From Paracoccaceae bacterium (lineage in GTDB: Bacteria > Pseudomonadota > Alphaproteobacteria > Rhizobiales > Stappiaceae), in NCBI GenBank assembly GCA_013373445.1, contig JABXHV010000176.1:1-33986 (forward strand): 33,986 nucleotides of DNA, in the 5' to 3' direction. The stretch's first letter is position 1; each line of letters opens with the position of its first letter. A model generated the notes under the pieces. It saw nothing but the letters and a program-made list of their open reading frames with translations, was not told the origin of the DNA and ran no database searches. Below are positions 7,406 through 16,607 of the stretch, piece after piece. Made by a program: the position numbers and the translations under genes.

Positions 7406-8311
7406 ATGAGATTGGGGATTGACTGGGGCGGAACCAAAATGGAGATCATCGCGCTGAATGATCAGGGCGAGGAAATCTACCGCGAACGTATTCCAACCCC
7501 TAAAGACGACTACATCGGGTGTATCGAAGCCGTCGCGACGCTTGTCGCAAACGCCGAAACCAAAACCGGCCAAGTCGGCACCCTTGGCATCGGCATTCCC
7601 GGTTCGATATCTCCGGCAACCGGATTGGTGAAAAACGCCAATTCGACCTGGATGAACGGCCAGCCCCTCGACAAAGACCTTTCAGCCCGACTTGAGCGCG
7701 AAGTGCGTATTCAAAATGACGCCAACTGCCTGGCCGTTTCCGAGGCAACCGATGGCGCAGGTGCCGGACAATATATTGTTCATGCCATCATCATCGGGAC
7801 CGGCTCCGGATCAGGCATCGCCATCAATGGCAAGGCCCACCGTGGTGCCAATGGTATTGGCGGTGAATGGGGCGGGATCGGATTGCCCTGGCTTAAGCAA
7901 GAGGAGTTCCCGGGTCCACCAAGCTGGATCGGCCACAATGGAGTGATCGACATGTATTGCTCTGGCACCGGCTTTCAGTGGGACTACCATCAGCGCAGCG
8001 GAACAGCGCTCAAGGGAAGCGAGATAATCGCTCTGAAACGGTCCGGCGATGCAATCGCGACCGCCACATATGACGCCTATGTCAGCCGACTGGCCCGCGC
8101 CCTTGCGATGTCGGCCAATCTTCTTGATCCGGATGTTTTTGTGTTGGGCGGCGGGATGTCAAACATCGACGAGCTCTATGACGATCTCATCCCTGCAATG
8201 CAGCCGTACGTCTTCTCCGACATTTATGAAACGCCCATCCGCAAGGCAGCGCATGGCGACAGCTCGGGAGTGCGTGGTGCCGCCTGGCTCTGGGGTAAAC
8301 CCGGCCAATAG
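7406..8311 (+). CDS. ROK family sugar kinase, Mak (fructokinase)-like, lacking the zinc site
   Basis: The 301-residue protein aligns along its length with Escherichia coli Mak, a fructokinase. Shared blocks are [17 protein letters not shown] (phosphate-1 motif), [44 protein letters not shown] with the catalytic Asp105, [14 protein letters not shown] and the C-terminal [17 protein letters not shown]. The start at 7406 with a GGGAGC site is preferred over an upstream GTG. The oddity is the ROK zinc module: Mak has GEWGH and CYCGKQGCIE, but this protein has GEWGG (Gly157) and [10 protein letters not shown], so His and all three Cys are replaced. The active-site Asp and ATP motifs are intact. Sugar kinase function is likely, with structure or specificity altered; fructose as substrate is inference. 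Confidence 0.85.
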   Translation: MRLGIDWGGTKMEIIALNDQGEEIYRERIPTPKDDYIGCIEAVATLVANAETKTGQVGTLGIGIPGSISPATGLVKNANSTWMNGQPLDKDLSARLEREVRIQNDANCLAVSEATDGAGAGQYIVHAIIIGTGSGSGIAINGKAHRGANGIGGEWGGIGLPWLKQEEFPGPPSWIGHNGVIDMYCSGTGFQWDYHQRSGTALKGSEIIALKRSGDAIATATYDAYVSRLARALAMSANLLDPDVFVLGGGMSNIDELYDDLIPAMQPYVFSDIYETPIRKAAHGDSSGVRGAAWLWGKPGQ

Positions 8312-8397
8312 ATCCCAGCTCATCACTCTGGTTTGAATTGACCTTGATGCCGATGCGCGCGAGGGTACGCTTCAAAGTCACACTCTTAGGATCCACA

Positions 8398-9141
8398 ATG
8401 ACCAAGTTCCTCAGCACTCTTTTCTGCCTGGCCTTTTTGTCAGCACCCGCACTGGCCGACGACCTGCAAGTCCGGGAAATCCAGAAAGGCAGCGGAGAAG
8501 AAGCCAATGTCGGGGAGACAGTCACTGTGCATTACACCGGTTGGCTCATGGACGGCACAAAGTTCGATTCCAGTCTCGATCGTGGGACACCCTTTTCCTT
8601 CACACTTGGCGAGGGTCGCGTGATCAAAGGATGGGAACAAGGCGTCGAAGGCATGCAGATTGGCGGCAAACGCGAATTGATCATCCCGCCAGAGCTTGGC
8701 TATGGCGCCAATGGCGCGGGCAATGTCATTCCGCCAAATGCAACGCTGCGCTTTGAAGTCGAGCTCTTGCAGGTCAAAGCCCAGAAATTCAGTAAGATCG
8801 ACATCCCTGGGCTCAAACAAAAACTGGCCGCCGGTGTGCCTGTGGTTGATATTCGCACGAAAGGTGAATGGGTTGATACCGGCGTTATCCCCGGTGTGCA
8901 TCTGATCACCTTCTTCAACGAAGATGGCAGCATCAACACGAGCTTCGGCCCGGAGATCCAGAAGATCCTCGGCGGCCCAAGCGATGATGTCGTGTTCTTG
9001 TGCCGAAGTGGTAGCCGCAGCTCAAAGCTATCTGAGTACCTGGTCAATCAGGCCGGTTTCACGAGCGTTTCGAGCGTTGATGGCGGCATGTCGGAGTGGC
9101 TTGCAAGCGGCGGCGCTGTTCAACCGCCTGCCGTGCAATAA
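8398..9141 (+). CDS. Exported FKBP-type peptidyl-prolyl isomerase fused to a rhodanese domain
   Basis: The 247-residue protein has a signal peptide (MTKFLSTLFCLAFLSAPALA, cleavage near ALA-DD at residue 20), so it should act in the periplasm. Residues about 22-126 form a complete FKBP domain: VTVHYTGWLMDGTKFDSS, FTLGEGRVIKGWEQGVEGM, GGKRELIIPPELGYG and a final LRFEVELL. After a short linker, residues 137-240 form a rhodanese domain with VPVVDIRTKGEW and the active-site loop CRSGSRSS, where Cys202 is the expected sulfur-carrying residue. The start at 8398 has AGGA 6 bases upstream and yields the signal peptide. FKBP isomerises prolyl bonds; what the rhodanese half does in the periplasm is unknown. 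Confidence 0.88.
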   Translation: MTKFLSTLFCLAFLSAPALADDLQVREIQKGSGEEANVGETVTVHYTGWLMDGTKFDSSLDRGTPFSFTLGEGRVIKGWEQGVEGMQIGGKRELIIPPELGYGANGAGNVIPPNATLRFEVELLQVKAQKFSKIDIPGLKQKLAAGVPVVDIRTKGEWVDTGVIPGVHLITFFNEDGSINTSFGPEIQKILGGPSDDVVFLCRSGSRSSKLSEYLVNQAGFTSVSSVDGGMSEWLASGGAVQPPAVQ

Positions 9142-9218
9142 GCCGGGCAAGTATCTGAAATCACAAACATATCATATGAATGATGCTTCGGAGACGTGGA
9201 TACGCGCCCGTAGCCCTA

Positions 9219-10622
9219 TCATTCATCTTCGAGCGGCGGCATACGGTTCCACGCATCGAGTGCTGCGATCTTGTAGGCTTCAGCCAGCGTTGGATAGTTG
9301 AATGTATTTTCGACGAAATACTCCAGCGTGCCTTTCAGGTTCAGGACAGCCTGTCCGATATGGACCAATTCTGTCGCCCCCTCCCCGACAATATGGCAGC
9401 CGAGCAATCTGCGCGTCTTCAAAGAGAAGATCATCTTCAGCATTCCGCTATCGAGGCCCATGATGTGACCACGGGATGTTTCTCGAAAACGGGCGATACC
9501 ACACTCATAGTGAATGCCACGCTCCTGAATTTCTTCTTCGGTCATACCCACCGTTGAGATTTCAGGTACGGCGTAAATTCCATAAGGGAAATAGTCCGGC
9601 GGATCATAGGCTCGCATGCCAAGCGCCTGACAGGCAGCGATGCGCCCCTGCTCCATCGACGTCGACGCCAGACTTGGAAAACCAATGACATCACCAGCAG
9701 CATAGATGTGCGGCACCTCGGTCTGGAAGGTATTGGCATCAACCTTCACACGGCCTCTATGGTCTACACTCAGGCCACAGGCTTCCAGATTGAGACTGTC
9801 GGTGGCGCCCATGCGACCTGCGGCAAACAGAATGACGTTCGAACGAACGCTGCGGCCGTTCTCAAGCGTGATTTCACAGCGGCCCGGCCCATGTTTTTCG
9901 ATCTTCTCGACCTTGGAGCCAAAGCGGAGTGTCATGCCCCGATCGCGCAGCTGATGAGTGAAATCAGCCACCAGTTCCTTGTCGATAAAGTCGAGCATGG
10001 AGTCACGTGGCTCCACCAAGGTCACATTCACGTCGAGGGCCGAGAAAATCGTCGCATATTCAACGCCGATGACGCCCGCACCAACGACTGCGATCGTGCG
10101 CGGCAGTTCTTCAAGCTCGAGAATCTCATCACTGTCGAGAACAAACTCTCCGTCAAAGGGCACATAGTCAGGCCGGAACGGTTTGGTCCCAACGGCAATC
10201 AAAAACCTGTCGGCGGTGAACTGATGGACCTCGCCGGCTTCACAGGTCACATCGATTGTGGTCGGACTTGAGAACTGGGCCAGACCGCGCATCGTGGTGA
10301 CCTTGTTGCGCGCGAACTGGTGTTCAAGAACCTCAATCTCATGATCCAGTGTCATGTTCAATCGGGCCCGCAAATCCTGGGCAGAGATGTCTTGTTTAAC
10401 CCGGTAGGCGCGGCCATAAAATCCGCGCTCACGCCAACCGGACAAATTGAGGGCTGTTTCGCGTAACGTCTTGGAGGGGATCGTTCCCGTATGGACCGAA
10501 ACACCGCCAACACGCCTGCCGCGTTCCACGACGAGAACATTTCGTCCAAACTTTGCAGCCTGAATAGCGGCGCGGCGCCCGGATGGCCCGCTGCCTATGA
10601 CGATCATGTCATAGTGATCCAT
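9219..10622 (-). CDS. sthA: Soluble pyridine nucleotide transhydrogenase (Si-specific)
   Basis: This cytoplasmic FAD protein transfers hydride between NADPH and NAD+ and balances the two pools. The 467-residue protein has the family length. The FAD motif is VIGSGPSGRRAA at 8-19, the NAD(P) motif VVGAGVIGVEYA at 179-190, and the second FAD motif AAGDVIGFPSLASTSMEQGR. In related dihydrolipoamide dehydrogenases two redox cysteines sit before IPSK. Here they are Ser42 and Thr47 (VSVHTGTIPSK), which separates it from disulfide reductases. The C-terminus FNYPTLAEAYKIAALDAWNR matches SthA. Upstream lies a hairpin that ends the previous gene, so sthA probably has its own promoter. It converges on the FKBP-rhodanese gene with a 77-base gap. 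Confidence 0.93.
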   Translation of the reverse strand: MDHYDMIVIGSGPSGRRAAIQAAKFGRNVLVVERGRRVGGVSVHTGTIPSKTLRETALNLSGWRERGFYGRAYRVKQDISAQDLRARLNMTLDHEIEVLEHQFARNKVTTMRGLAQFSSPTTIDVTCEAGEVHQFTADRFLIAVGTKPFRPDYVPFDGEFVLDSDEILELEELPRTIAVVGAGVIGVEYATIFSALDVNVTLVEPRDSMLDFIDKELVADFTHQLRDRGMTLRFGSKVEKIEKHGPGRCEITLENGRSVRSNVILFAAGRMGATDSLNLEACGLSVDHRGRVKVDANTFQTEVPHIYAAGDVIGFPSLASTSMEQGRIAACQALGMRAYDPPDYFPYGIYAVPEISTVGMTEEEIQERGIHYECGIARFRETSRGHIMGLDSGMLKMIFSLKTRRLLGCHIVGEGATELVHIGQAVLNLKGTLEYFVENTFNYPTLAEAYKIAALDAWNRMPPLEDE

Positions 10623-10745
10623 GGATATTGCCCCACTTCAAATCCGATTGACCGATACGGCCGTAAGTTTTGGAAAGCCTACTCCAAAAGTATGAATTTG
10701 CTGTCAAAAAGCAAATCTTTCCAATGCACCGGGCATAAACCAACT

Positions 10746-10774
10746 GAGCCCGGCCACCGATGGTGGCCGGGCTC
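10746..10774 (-). terminator. Strong intergenic hairpin, probable terminator of the luciferase-like gene
   Basis: A 13-base-pair, GC-rich perfect stem (GAGCCCGGCCACC with GGTGGCCGGGCTC) closes a 3-base loop. It lies 50 bases past the stop of the minus-strand oxidoreductase and upstream of sthA. The minus-strand continuation has only a short T-rich patch (GGTTTATG), not a clean U-run, so termination may be partial or the hairpin may protect the 3' end. Confidence 0.6.
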
Positions 10775-10823
10775 TAGGTTTGGCAAACGTCAAAGAGCCT
10801 TTGAAGTCAAAAATGTAGCGCGA

Positions 10824-11861
10824 CTAGCCCTTTGACAGAATGTCGCGAACCATCGGCATGACCTTGGTTCCGTAAAGCTCAATGCTTTTCAGCAATTGAC
10901 CATGCGGCATGGTTCCTGTGGCGTATTTCAGGTCGAATCTCGACAGGCCAAGTGTCTTGATTGTCTTGGCGATCCGGCGTGCGACCGTTTCTGGAGATCC
11001 ACAGTACAAGGACCCATTGGTCGCCTCCTGCATAAAGGCCTGTTTGGACATCGCCGGCCAGCCACGTTCACGTCCGAGCTGGTCGTGGAACGTCTTGTAG
11101 TGCGGCCAAAGTTCTTCAGCAGCTGCCTCATCCGTTTCGCCGATATGTCCTGGCGAGTGAACCCCAAGCGGTTGCACCTTATGTTCCATCTGGTCACAAG
11201 CGCGCTTGTACAAATCAACATAGGGAACGAAGCGTGCTGGATCACCGCCGATAATGGCAAGCATCATGCGCATGTTGTAGGTCACCGCCCGAACAACGGA
11301 CTCAGGACTTCCGCCAACACCGATCCAGGTCGTGATCTTGTTGTCTTCCTGACGCGGAAACACAGCCTGCTTCTTGAGAGGCGGACGAAGCTCGCCGCTC
11401 CAGTTGACGACATCATCCTGCAGAAGCGCCGACAGGAGATCGAGCTTTTGCTCGAACAGAACTTCATACTGGCTGAGATCATAGCCGAAGAGCGGAAAGC
11501 TCTCGGTGAAAGAACCGCGCCCCAGAATAATCTCTGCCCGGCCTTGAGAAAGCGCATTCAATGTCGAAAAGCGCTGAAATACACGTATCGGATCATCGGA
11601 GGACAGCACGGTCACAGCCGTGCCGAGCTTGATGCGGCTGGTCTTGGCCGCGATATTGGCCAGAACGATCTCTGGCGATGAAATAGCAAAGTCCTTGCGG
11701 TGATGCTCGCCCAGTCCGATGAAATCGATCTTGAGCTCATCAGCCAATACAACTTGTTCGACGACGTTGCGCAGCACTTGCGCTTCGTGAAGCGGCTTGC
11801 CGTCTGCTCCAACAGAAATATCGCCAAAGGTATCAAGACCCAATTCAACTTGTTTGGTCAT
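10824..11861 (-). CDS. LLM class (luciferase-like) flavin-dependent oxidoreductase
   Basis: The 345-residue TIM-barrel protein belongs to the bacterial luciferase-like group, which uses reduced FMN or F420 and often oxygen. It begins MTKQVELGLDTFGDISVG and shows FIGLGEHHRKDFAISSPEIVLANIAAKTSRIKLGTAVTVLSSDDP, the characteristic EHH and cofactor-contact strands. QGRAEIILGRGSF, TWIGVGGSPES and a C-terminal GSPETVARRI follow. The N-terminal ELGLDTFGD resembles the subgroup annotated Atu2307/SP_0267, which has no proven substrate. It is a single gene ended by a hairpin. A different luciferase-like subgroup is encoded at 24427-25461; the two are not close copies. Confidence 0.87.
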   Translation of the reverse strand: MTKQVELGLDTFGDISVGADGKPLHEAQVLRNVVEQVVLADELKIDFIGLGEHHRKDFAISSPEIVLANIAAKTSRIKLGTAVTVLSSDDPIRVFQRFSTLNALSQGRAEIILGRGSFTESFPLFGYDLSQYEVLFEQKLDLLSALLQDDVVNWSGELRPPLKKQAVFPRQEDNKITTWIGVGGSPESVVRAVTYNMRMMLAIIGGDPARFVPYVDLYKRACDQMEHKVQPLGVHSPGHIGETDEAAAEELWPHYKTFHDQLGRERGWPAMSKQAFMQEATNGSLYCGSPETVARRIAKTIKTLGLSRFDLKYATGTMPHGQLLKSIELYGTKVMPMVRDILSKG

Positions 11862-12065
11862 TATCTATGTCCAATTCGTCCGCGCCCCGGTTTCGTCCCG
11901 GCCGCCATTAAAATTCTTCCCTACAACTTAGAGACTTGTACCGGTTGACAAAAGGGGAGATTGGACAGCTGCGTTGAACAGAGTGTTCCCAGCTTTGTCA
12001 TGCATTTCACAGCGTGTGTGATTTCTTGATTGCCACTCTCACAGTCTTCGGCTAAGACTTCGCTC

Positions 12066-12110
12066 ATGAAAACTTTGATCGCACAAAACTGGTGGTGGCA
12101 GGACGCTTAA
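12066..12110 (+). CDS. trpL: Tryptophan operon leader peptide
   Basis: The 14-codon open frame encodes MKTLIAQNWWWQDA followed by TAA. Three consecutive UGG codons make it a tryptophan sensor: when charged tRNA-Trp is scarce, the ribosome stalls there and shifts RNA pairing downstream. Rhizobial trpE(G) genes are known to carry such leaders with a WWW run. The terminator, antiterminator strand and trpE(G) lie directly downstream. The evidence is the Trp run, the position and the matching RNA elements; I could not place a convincing promoter. Confidence 0.9.
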   Translation: MKTLIAQNWWWQDA

Positions 12111-12113
12111 ATA

Positions 12114-12196
12114 GGCGGCCAGCGATACCTTATTGTGTCGAGATGAATTAACAAAGGCCGCCGCGGACCGATCCGCAGGCGGCCTTTTGTGTTTTT
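12114..12196 (+). terminator. trp attenuator: antiterminator strand plus rho-independent terminator
   Basis: The terminator is GGCCGCC (12156-12162) plus GCGGA (12163-12167), pairing with TCCGC (12172-12176) and GGCGGCC (12178-12184). It has one bulged A and a T-rich tail at 12185-12196. The same GGCGGCC sequence occurs at 12114-12120, four bases after the leader stop, and can capture GGCCGCC instead, giving the competing antiterminator. A stalled ribosome on the Trp codons would leave 12114-12120 free and let transcription enter trpE(G). A clean anti-antiterminator pairing with the Trp-codon region is less clear; ATCGC in the leader with GCGAT after 12120 is one option. Confidence 0.88.
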
Positions 12197-12245
12197 GATT
12201 TGGAAAGGTCGCCTTCCAACCGCGACCGAACATGAGGAATTGACC

Positions 12246-14423
12246 ATGTCAGCCCTGGCAGACAAGACTTTTGAAACTGAAAGCGGCATCACAATTCGCC
12301 GTAGCTCGCGCCCGTCAGACTATGAAATGGGCACCTCGGATTGGATTGACCGACTGGATCAGGAGCGCGGCGCGGTTCTTTCCTCATCATACGAATACCC
12401 AGGCCGCTATACCCGGTGGGACATGGCGTTGGTCAACCCACCGTTGATGATGGAAGCCGCTGATCGAAGTGTCGAAATCCGCACCTTGAATGAACGCGGA
12501 AAAGTCTTGATACCGGTGATCATTGCAGCGCTGCGCGATCATCCGGATGTCGAAGGGTTTTCTGCGAGCGAGACAAGGATCAATCTGACGGTCAAGAAAC
12601 CGGACCGCGTGTTCCAGGAAGAAGAACGGTCGCGCCAACCCTCGACCTTCTCGATCGTACGCGCCCTGAAAGACCTCTTCGCCTGCGCCGATGACCAGCT
12701 CGGGCTTTACGGTGCCTTTGGTTATGACGTTGCCTTCCAGTTCGAGCCGATTGACCTGAAATTGCAACGCCCAGATGACCAGCGGGATGTTGTCCTGTTC
12801 CTGCCCGACGAAATCCTCATTGTCGATCACCATGGCAAACGCGCCTATGTGCTGGAGTATGAGTTTGAAGTCGGTGGCAAGAGCACGGCTGGACTGCCGC
12901 GCGATGGTGAGAAACTGCCCTATCATCCTGCGAATGAAGATCCAGGCCGCGGCGATCACGAGCCAGGCGAATATGCCAAGTTGGTGGAACAGGCGAAGGA
13001 CTATTTCCGCCGCGGTGACCTGTTTGAAACCGTGCCCGGCCAGACATTTTACGAGCCTTGCCAGAACCCGCCTTCTGCCGTCTCCCGTCGTCTGCAACAG
13101 ATAAACCCCTCCCCTTATTCGTTTTTCTTCAATCTCGGCAATCAGGAATACCTGGTTGGAGCCTCTCCGGAGATGTACGTCCGGGTCACCGGTGGTGAGC
13201 GCGTCGAAACATGCCCGATTTCCGGAACCATCCGGCGTGGCAAGAATGCAATTGAAGATGAGACACAGATCCGCACACTGCTGAACTCCAAAAAGGACGA
13301 AGCTGAGCTGACGATGTGTTCCGACGTGGACCGAAACGACAAGAGCCGGGTCTGCGTTCCCGGATCAGTAAAGGTGATCGGACGACGCCAGATCGAGATG
13401 TACTCCCGTCTGATCCATACGGTCGACCACATTGAGGGCATCTTGCGTGACGACATGGACGCGTTGGACGCGTTTCTGTCGCACACCTGGGCCGTAACGG
13501 TCACAGGCGCCCCGAAACGTTGGGCGATGGAGTTCATTGAGAACCATGAAAAGTCCCCACGCGCCTGGTATGGTGGCGCGATTGGTGCGGTTCTCTTCAA
13601 TGGCGACATGAACACAGGCTTGACCTTGCGCACGGTGCGCATCAAGGACGGCGTCGCCCAGATCCGCGCCGGTGCGACCTTGCTTTATGACAGTGTGCCT
13701 GAAGATGAAGAGGCTGAAACCGAGCTGAAGGCCGAGGCCATGCGCGCAGCTGTTCGCGAGGCAGGTCTTGCTGCCAAAATTCAGGACAGCGCTGCGAAAG
13801 CCAAACCCGGCGAAGGCAGAACAATTCTCCTGGTGGATCACGAAGACAGCTTCGTTCACACGCTGGCAAACTATTTCCGCCAGACAGGTGCCAAGGTCGT
13901 GACCTATCGCAGTCCAGTCCCCGATCACGTGTTCCACGACGTCGCGCCCGATCTGGTCGTCCTGTCCCCTGGACCGGGCAATCCGAAAGACTTTGACTGC
14001 GAAGCCACGATCGGCCGTGCACGTTCACGCGCCCTGCCGATTTTTGGTGTGTGTCTCGGGCTTCAGGCGCTGGCGGAAAGCTTCGGTGCTGAGCTTGCGC
14101 AGCTTGAAACGCCCGTTCATGGCAAACCGTCAACGATCACGACGAGCGGAAACTCGATGCTTTTTGCAGGCCTTGAGAACCCGGTGGTCGTTGGGCGCTA
14201 CCATTCGCTTTATGCTCGGAAGGAGACCTTGCCACAGGACATGCGGGTGACCGCAACAACCGAGGATGGGATCGTGATGGCGATTGAGCATACCAAGGAA
14301 GCGATCGCGGCAGTGCAGTTTCATCCAGAATCCATCATGTCCCTGGACCAGGATGCCGGGCACAAGATCATTGAGAATGTGGTCTCAAAACTGATCCCTG
14401 CAAAGGTGGCTGAAGAGGCTTGA
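12246..14423 (+). CDS. trpE(G): Anthranilate synthase, fused component I and II
   Basis: The protein converts chorismate and glutamine to anthranilate, the first step of tryptophan synthesis. At 725 residues it is the TrpE-TrpG fusion known from rhizobia and relatives. The chorismate-binding part spans about 1-510, with [23 protein letters not shown] and [14 protein letters not shown]. The glutamine amidotransferase part starts at about 530 ([14 protein letters not shown]) and contains [11 protein letters not shown] with nucleophile Cys603, then [10 protein letters not shown] with the His-Glu pair. The ATG at 12246 has GAGGA 7 bases ahead. It is regulated by the attenuator upstream. No trpD or trpC follows: a strong terminator ends the unit, so other trp genes lie elsewhere. 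Confidence 0.96.
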   Translation: MSALADKTFETESGITIRRSSRPSDYEMGTSDWIDRLDQERGAVLSSSYEYPGRYTRWDMALVNPPLMMEAADRSVEIRTLNERGKVLIPVIIAALRDHPDVEGFSASETRINLTVKKPDRVFQEEERSRQPSTFSIVRALKDLFACADDQLGLYGAFGYDVAFQFEPIDLKLQRPDDQRDVVLFLPDEILIVDHHGKRAYVLEYEFEVGGKSTAGLPRDGEKLPYHPANEDPGRGDHEPGEYAKLVEQAKDYFRRGDLFETVPGQTFYEPCQNPPSAVSRRLQQINPSPYSFFFNLGNQEYLVGASPEMYVRVTGGERVETCPISGTIRRGKNAIEDETQIRTLLNSKKDEAELTMCSDVDRNDKSRVCVPGSVKVIGRRQIEMYSRLIHTVDHIEGILRDDMDALDAFLSHTWAVTVTGAPKRWAMEFIENHEKSPRAWYGGAIGAVLFNGDMNTGLTLRTVRIKDGVAQIRAGATLLYDSVPEDEEAETELKAEAMRAAVREAGLAAKIQDSAAKAKPGEGRTILLVDHEDSFVHTLANYFRQTGAKVVTYRSPVPDHVFHDVAPDLVVLSPGPGNPKDFDCEATIGRARSRALPIFGVCLGLQALAESFGAELAQLETPVHGKPSTITTSGNSMLFAGLENPVVVGRYHSLYARKETLPQDMRVTATTEDGIVMAIEHTKEAIAAVQFHPESIMSLDQDAGHKIIENVVSKLIPAKVAEEA

Positions 14424-14432
14424 AAATAACAA

Positions 14433-14475
14433 AGGCGCTGCAAGACCTGAGCTCTTGCAGCGCCTGATTTTTCTT
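14433..14475 (+). terminator. Terminator after trpE(G), probably bidirectional
   Basis: A 13-base-pair perfect stem (AGGCGCTGCAAGA at 14433-14445 with TCTTGCAGCGCCT at 14453-14465) with a 7-base loop is followed by GATTTTTCTTT. On the other strand the stem is followed by TTGTTATTTTC, so it can also serve the convergent chemotaxis gene ending at 14517. Confidence 0.85.
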
Positions 14476-14516
14476 TATCGGCTGTTTGCCAACCGAACCG
14501 GCTCTGCGTGTCAAAA

Positions 14517-15677
14517 TCAACCGACTTTGGTTGCGATTTGCAGAAAATCATCCAGTTCGTCTCGAAGATTTTGCAAATTCGTCTGCTGCTCCTGCAGCTC
14601 CCCTGTGGCCGTGACAACCCGCATGCTGATCTCTTTGGTTCCCGCCGTGGCTTCCTGAACCTTCACGATACTCTTGGTCACATCTGTTGCTCCGGCAGCA
14701 GCCTCTTCAACGTTGTGAGCAATTTCACCAGTCGCAGCTGTTTGTTCTTCCACAGCAGTGGCAATCGCATTTGAAATTTCACTGACCTGTTCAATGGCGT
14801 TGCTGATTTCAGCGTTTGCATCAACGGCCTTCGCCGTGACTTCCTGAAGGCCTTGAATCTGAGCGTTGATCTCTTCCGTGGCGTTCGCCGTTTGACCGGC
14901 AAGAGCCTTGACCTCTTGTGCCACAATCGCAAACCCCTTGCCGAGTTCTCCGGCACGGGCTGCCTCGATCGTGGCGTTGAGAGCCAACAGGTTGGTCTGG
15001 GATGCGATTTCGTTGATCAACTGAACAACTTCACCAATCTTTCCAGACATGTGGGACAGGCTGTCAATTTCCTGGCTCATCGCCTGGGATTTTTCGACCG
15101 CTCCGCTTGCAATGTCAGCCGCAGAGACGACCTGGCGGTTGATTTCAGAGATCGAGCTGGTCAGCTGATCGGTTGAAGCAGCAACACCTTGCATATTGGC
15201 GGAGGCCTCCTCGGCGCCCGACGCAACAATCATTGACTGATCACTTGCCAAGGTACAGGCATCCGACACATTGGCAGAGACAACATTCAAGTCCGAAACG
15301 GATCTTGAAACCGCATCAACGACATTCTGAAGACGGGTTTCGAAAGTTTCAGCCAGATTGCAGAAACCGATTTGCTTTTGTTCGATTTTGTAAGTTGCGG
15401 TATTGATGGCCTGCGCAGAGGCCTGAAAGCTGCCCATCATGCCTTTTTCCGCGATCAGGCGGAAATTCTGATTGCGGCTGACATAGTCAAGACAGGCCTT
15501 GGATTCGCGCAGGTAGGCATCGGTTCGATCGATCAACTGATTGATCGTATGCATCAATTCGGCCGCGTCGCCTTTTTCGGTGATGTTGATGATCCGCGCT
15601 TCGAAATCACCAGCTGCCGCAGCCTTGCAGACAGCGATGGCTTTTTTCAGAGACGAATTTGAAAGGCTGGTGAACAT
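14517..15677 (-). CDS. Soluble methyl-accepting chemotaxis transducer
   Basis: The 386-residue protein has no hydrophobic membrane segment. The N-terminal 100 residues ([35 protein letters not shown]) resemble HAMP-like or linker helices seen in cytoplasmic transducers. The rest is the coiled-coil signalling domain, with the highly conserved hairpin tip [40 protein letters not shown] at about 221-260, which contacts CheA and CheW. It ends [12 protein letters not shown], without a CheR/CheB-docking pentapeptide. The gene lies 44 bases downstream of a small PAS protein on the same strand, and the pair probably forms one operon and one receptor system. The signal sensed is unknown; the PAS partner suggests redox or energy state. 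Confidence 0.92.
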   Translation of the reverse strand: MFTSLSNSSLKKAIAVCKAAAAGDFEARIINITEKGDAAELMHTINQLIDRTDAYLRESKACLDYVSRNQNFRLIAEKGMMGSFQASAQAINTATYKIEQKQIGFCNLAETFETRLQNVVDAVSRSVSDLNVVSANVSDACTLASDQSMIVASGAEEASANMQGVAASTDQLTSSISEINRQVVSAADIASGAVEKSQAMSQEIDSLSHMSGKIGEVVQLINEIASQTNLLALNATIEAARAGELGKGFAIVAQEVKALAGQTANATEEINAQIQGLQEVTAKAVDANAEISNAIEQVSEISNAIATAVEEQTAATGEIAHNVEEAAAGATDVTKSIVKVQEATAGTKEISMRVVTATGELQEQQTNLQNLRDELDDFLQIATKVG

Positions 15678-15721
15678 GATGTTTGCCTGTGTATTAGCTT
15701 TTTAATCCGAAAGAAGACCGC

Positions 15722-16273
15722 TCAGCGAAACCCGCGTCGTTCTTGTTGCCCGAGCGTTATGATGAACTCATCATATGCCAGTCCCTTTTCCGCCAGAACG
15801 CTTGCTATCATCTGTTCGGATGTTGCCAGACCCTGCTTGCGATCAGCGGCCTGGTTTTCGGCTTCGCGCAGGTCGCGATAGAATGGAACGATCAGTTCAT
15901 CGATGATTTTTTGATCGGGAACCCGTCGGTTTGAGTGGTAGCCGACAATCTTGCCTGTCGCATCAAAGCTGGGCGTCACATGCGCGTAGACCCAATAATG
16001 GTCGCCGAACTTCGTTCGGTTGACGACGTAGGCAAAAATCTCTTTCCCGCTTTCCACCGTCTCCCAAAGCAACTTGAAAATGCATCTGGGCATGGCGGGA
16101 TGGCGAATGATGTTGTGAGGCTTGCCCAGAACATCTTTCTCCGTGAAGTCCGCGATATCCAGAAAGACCTTGTTCGCGTAGGTGAGCTTACCTTGCAAAT
16201 CAGTTTTACTGACGATGATTTCATCATCAGAGAACTTACGTTCCTTTCCAGTAAGATGAACTGCCTTTGTCAT
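15722..16273 (-). CDS. Stand-alone Aer-like PAS domain protein
   Basis: The 183-residue cytoplasmic protein holds one PAS domain at about 20-115. Its signature GKPHNIIRHPAMP (50-62) and GDHYWVYAHVTPSFD (90-104) are those of aerotaxis receptor Aer and related PAS sensors, in which PAS binds FAD and senses redox state. The C-terminal 60 residues are charged and helical, with no transmembrane or signalling domain. The ATG at 16273 is chosen over a GTG at 16294, since it starts just before the conserved segment and has a GGA site 8 bases ahead. It is the first gene of a two-gene unit with the soluble transducer, suggesting that the PAS protein passes its signal to that transducer. FAD binding is by analogy. 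Confidence 0.85.
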   Translation of the reverse strand: MTKAVHLTGKERKFSDDEIIVSKTDLQGKLTYANKVFLDIADFTEKDVLGKPHNIIRHPAMPRCIFKLLWETVESGKEIFAYVVNRTKFGDHYWVYAHVTPSFDATGKIVGYHSNRRVPDQKIIDELIVPFYRDLREAENQAADRKQGLATSEQMIASVLAEKGLAYDEFIITLGQQERRGFR

Positions 16274-16600
16274 ATCTTTCATCCATGCAAGCACTGAAAC
16301 AAGATTTCAGCGGAAGACGCAATATTATCGCCCTCAAACCTTCCACGATTAACTTAACTCATCCTTAAATTACCCTGTAGATACAACTACTTACTACACT
16401 CAAAAAGTCATTTACCTGTTACTTTTCAAAGGGATCGGGAACGCAGACGGCCGGATCTCTGGTGTATTTTCTAACTCTACGTCAAAAAAGACGCATCAAT
16501 TTCCATAAGACTGTCACCAAAGACGTCCGAGGCGCGCCTAAATGCAGTCAAAACGACGAATCTCGGTGCGTTGGTTGACCGACAAATAAGATAAAGAGAG
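16274..16600. other. Gene-poor leader region, no feature recognised
   Basis: This 327-base stretch upstream of the PAS gene is poorer in GC than its surroundings and has no convincing open frame, tRNA or hairpin. It presumably holds the promoter of the PAS/transducer unit, but I could not place -35 and -10 boxes with confidence. Confidence 0.4.
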
Positions 16601-16607
16601 GTGCAAC

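Noticed and set aside
9219-10622. Dihydrolipoamide dehydrogenase or mercuric reductase
   Set aside because: Both redox cysteines before IPSK are absent, and the sequence follows soluble transhydrogenase.
11945-11950. TTGACA as -35 box for the trp leader
   Set aside because: No acceptable -10 hexamer lies 16-18 bases downstream, and it is over 100 bases from the leader start, so I did not call a promoter.
12387-13097. 236-codon minus-strand open frame inside trpE(G)
   Set aside because: Antisense shadow of a strongly conserved gene with no ribosome site or family match.
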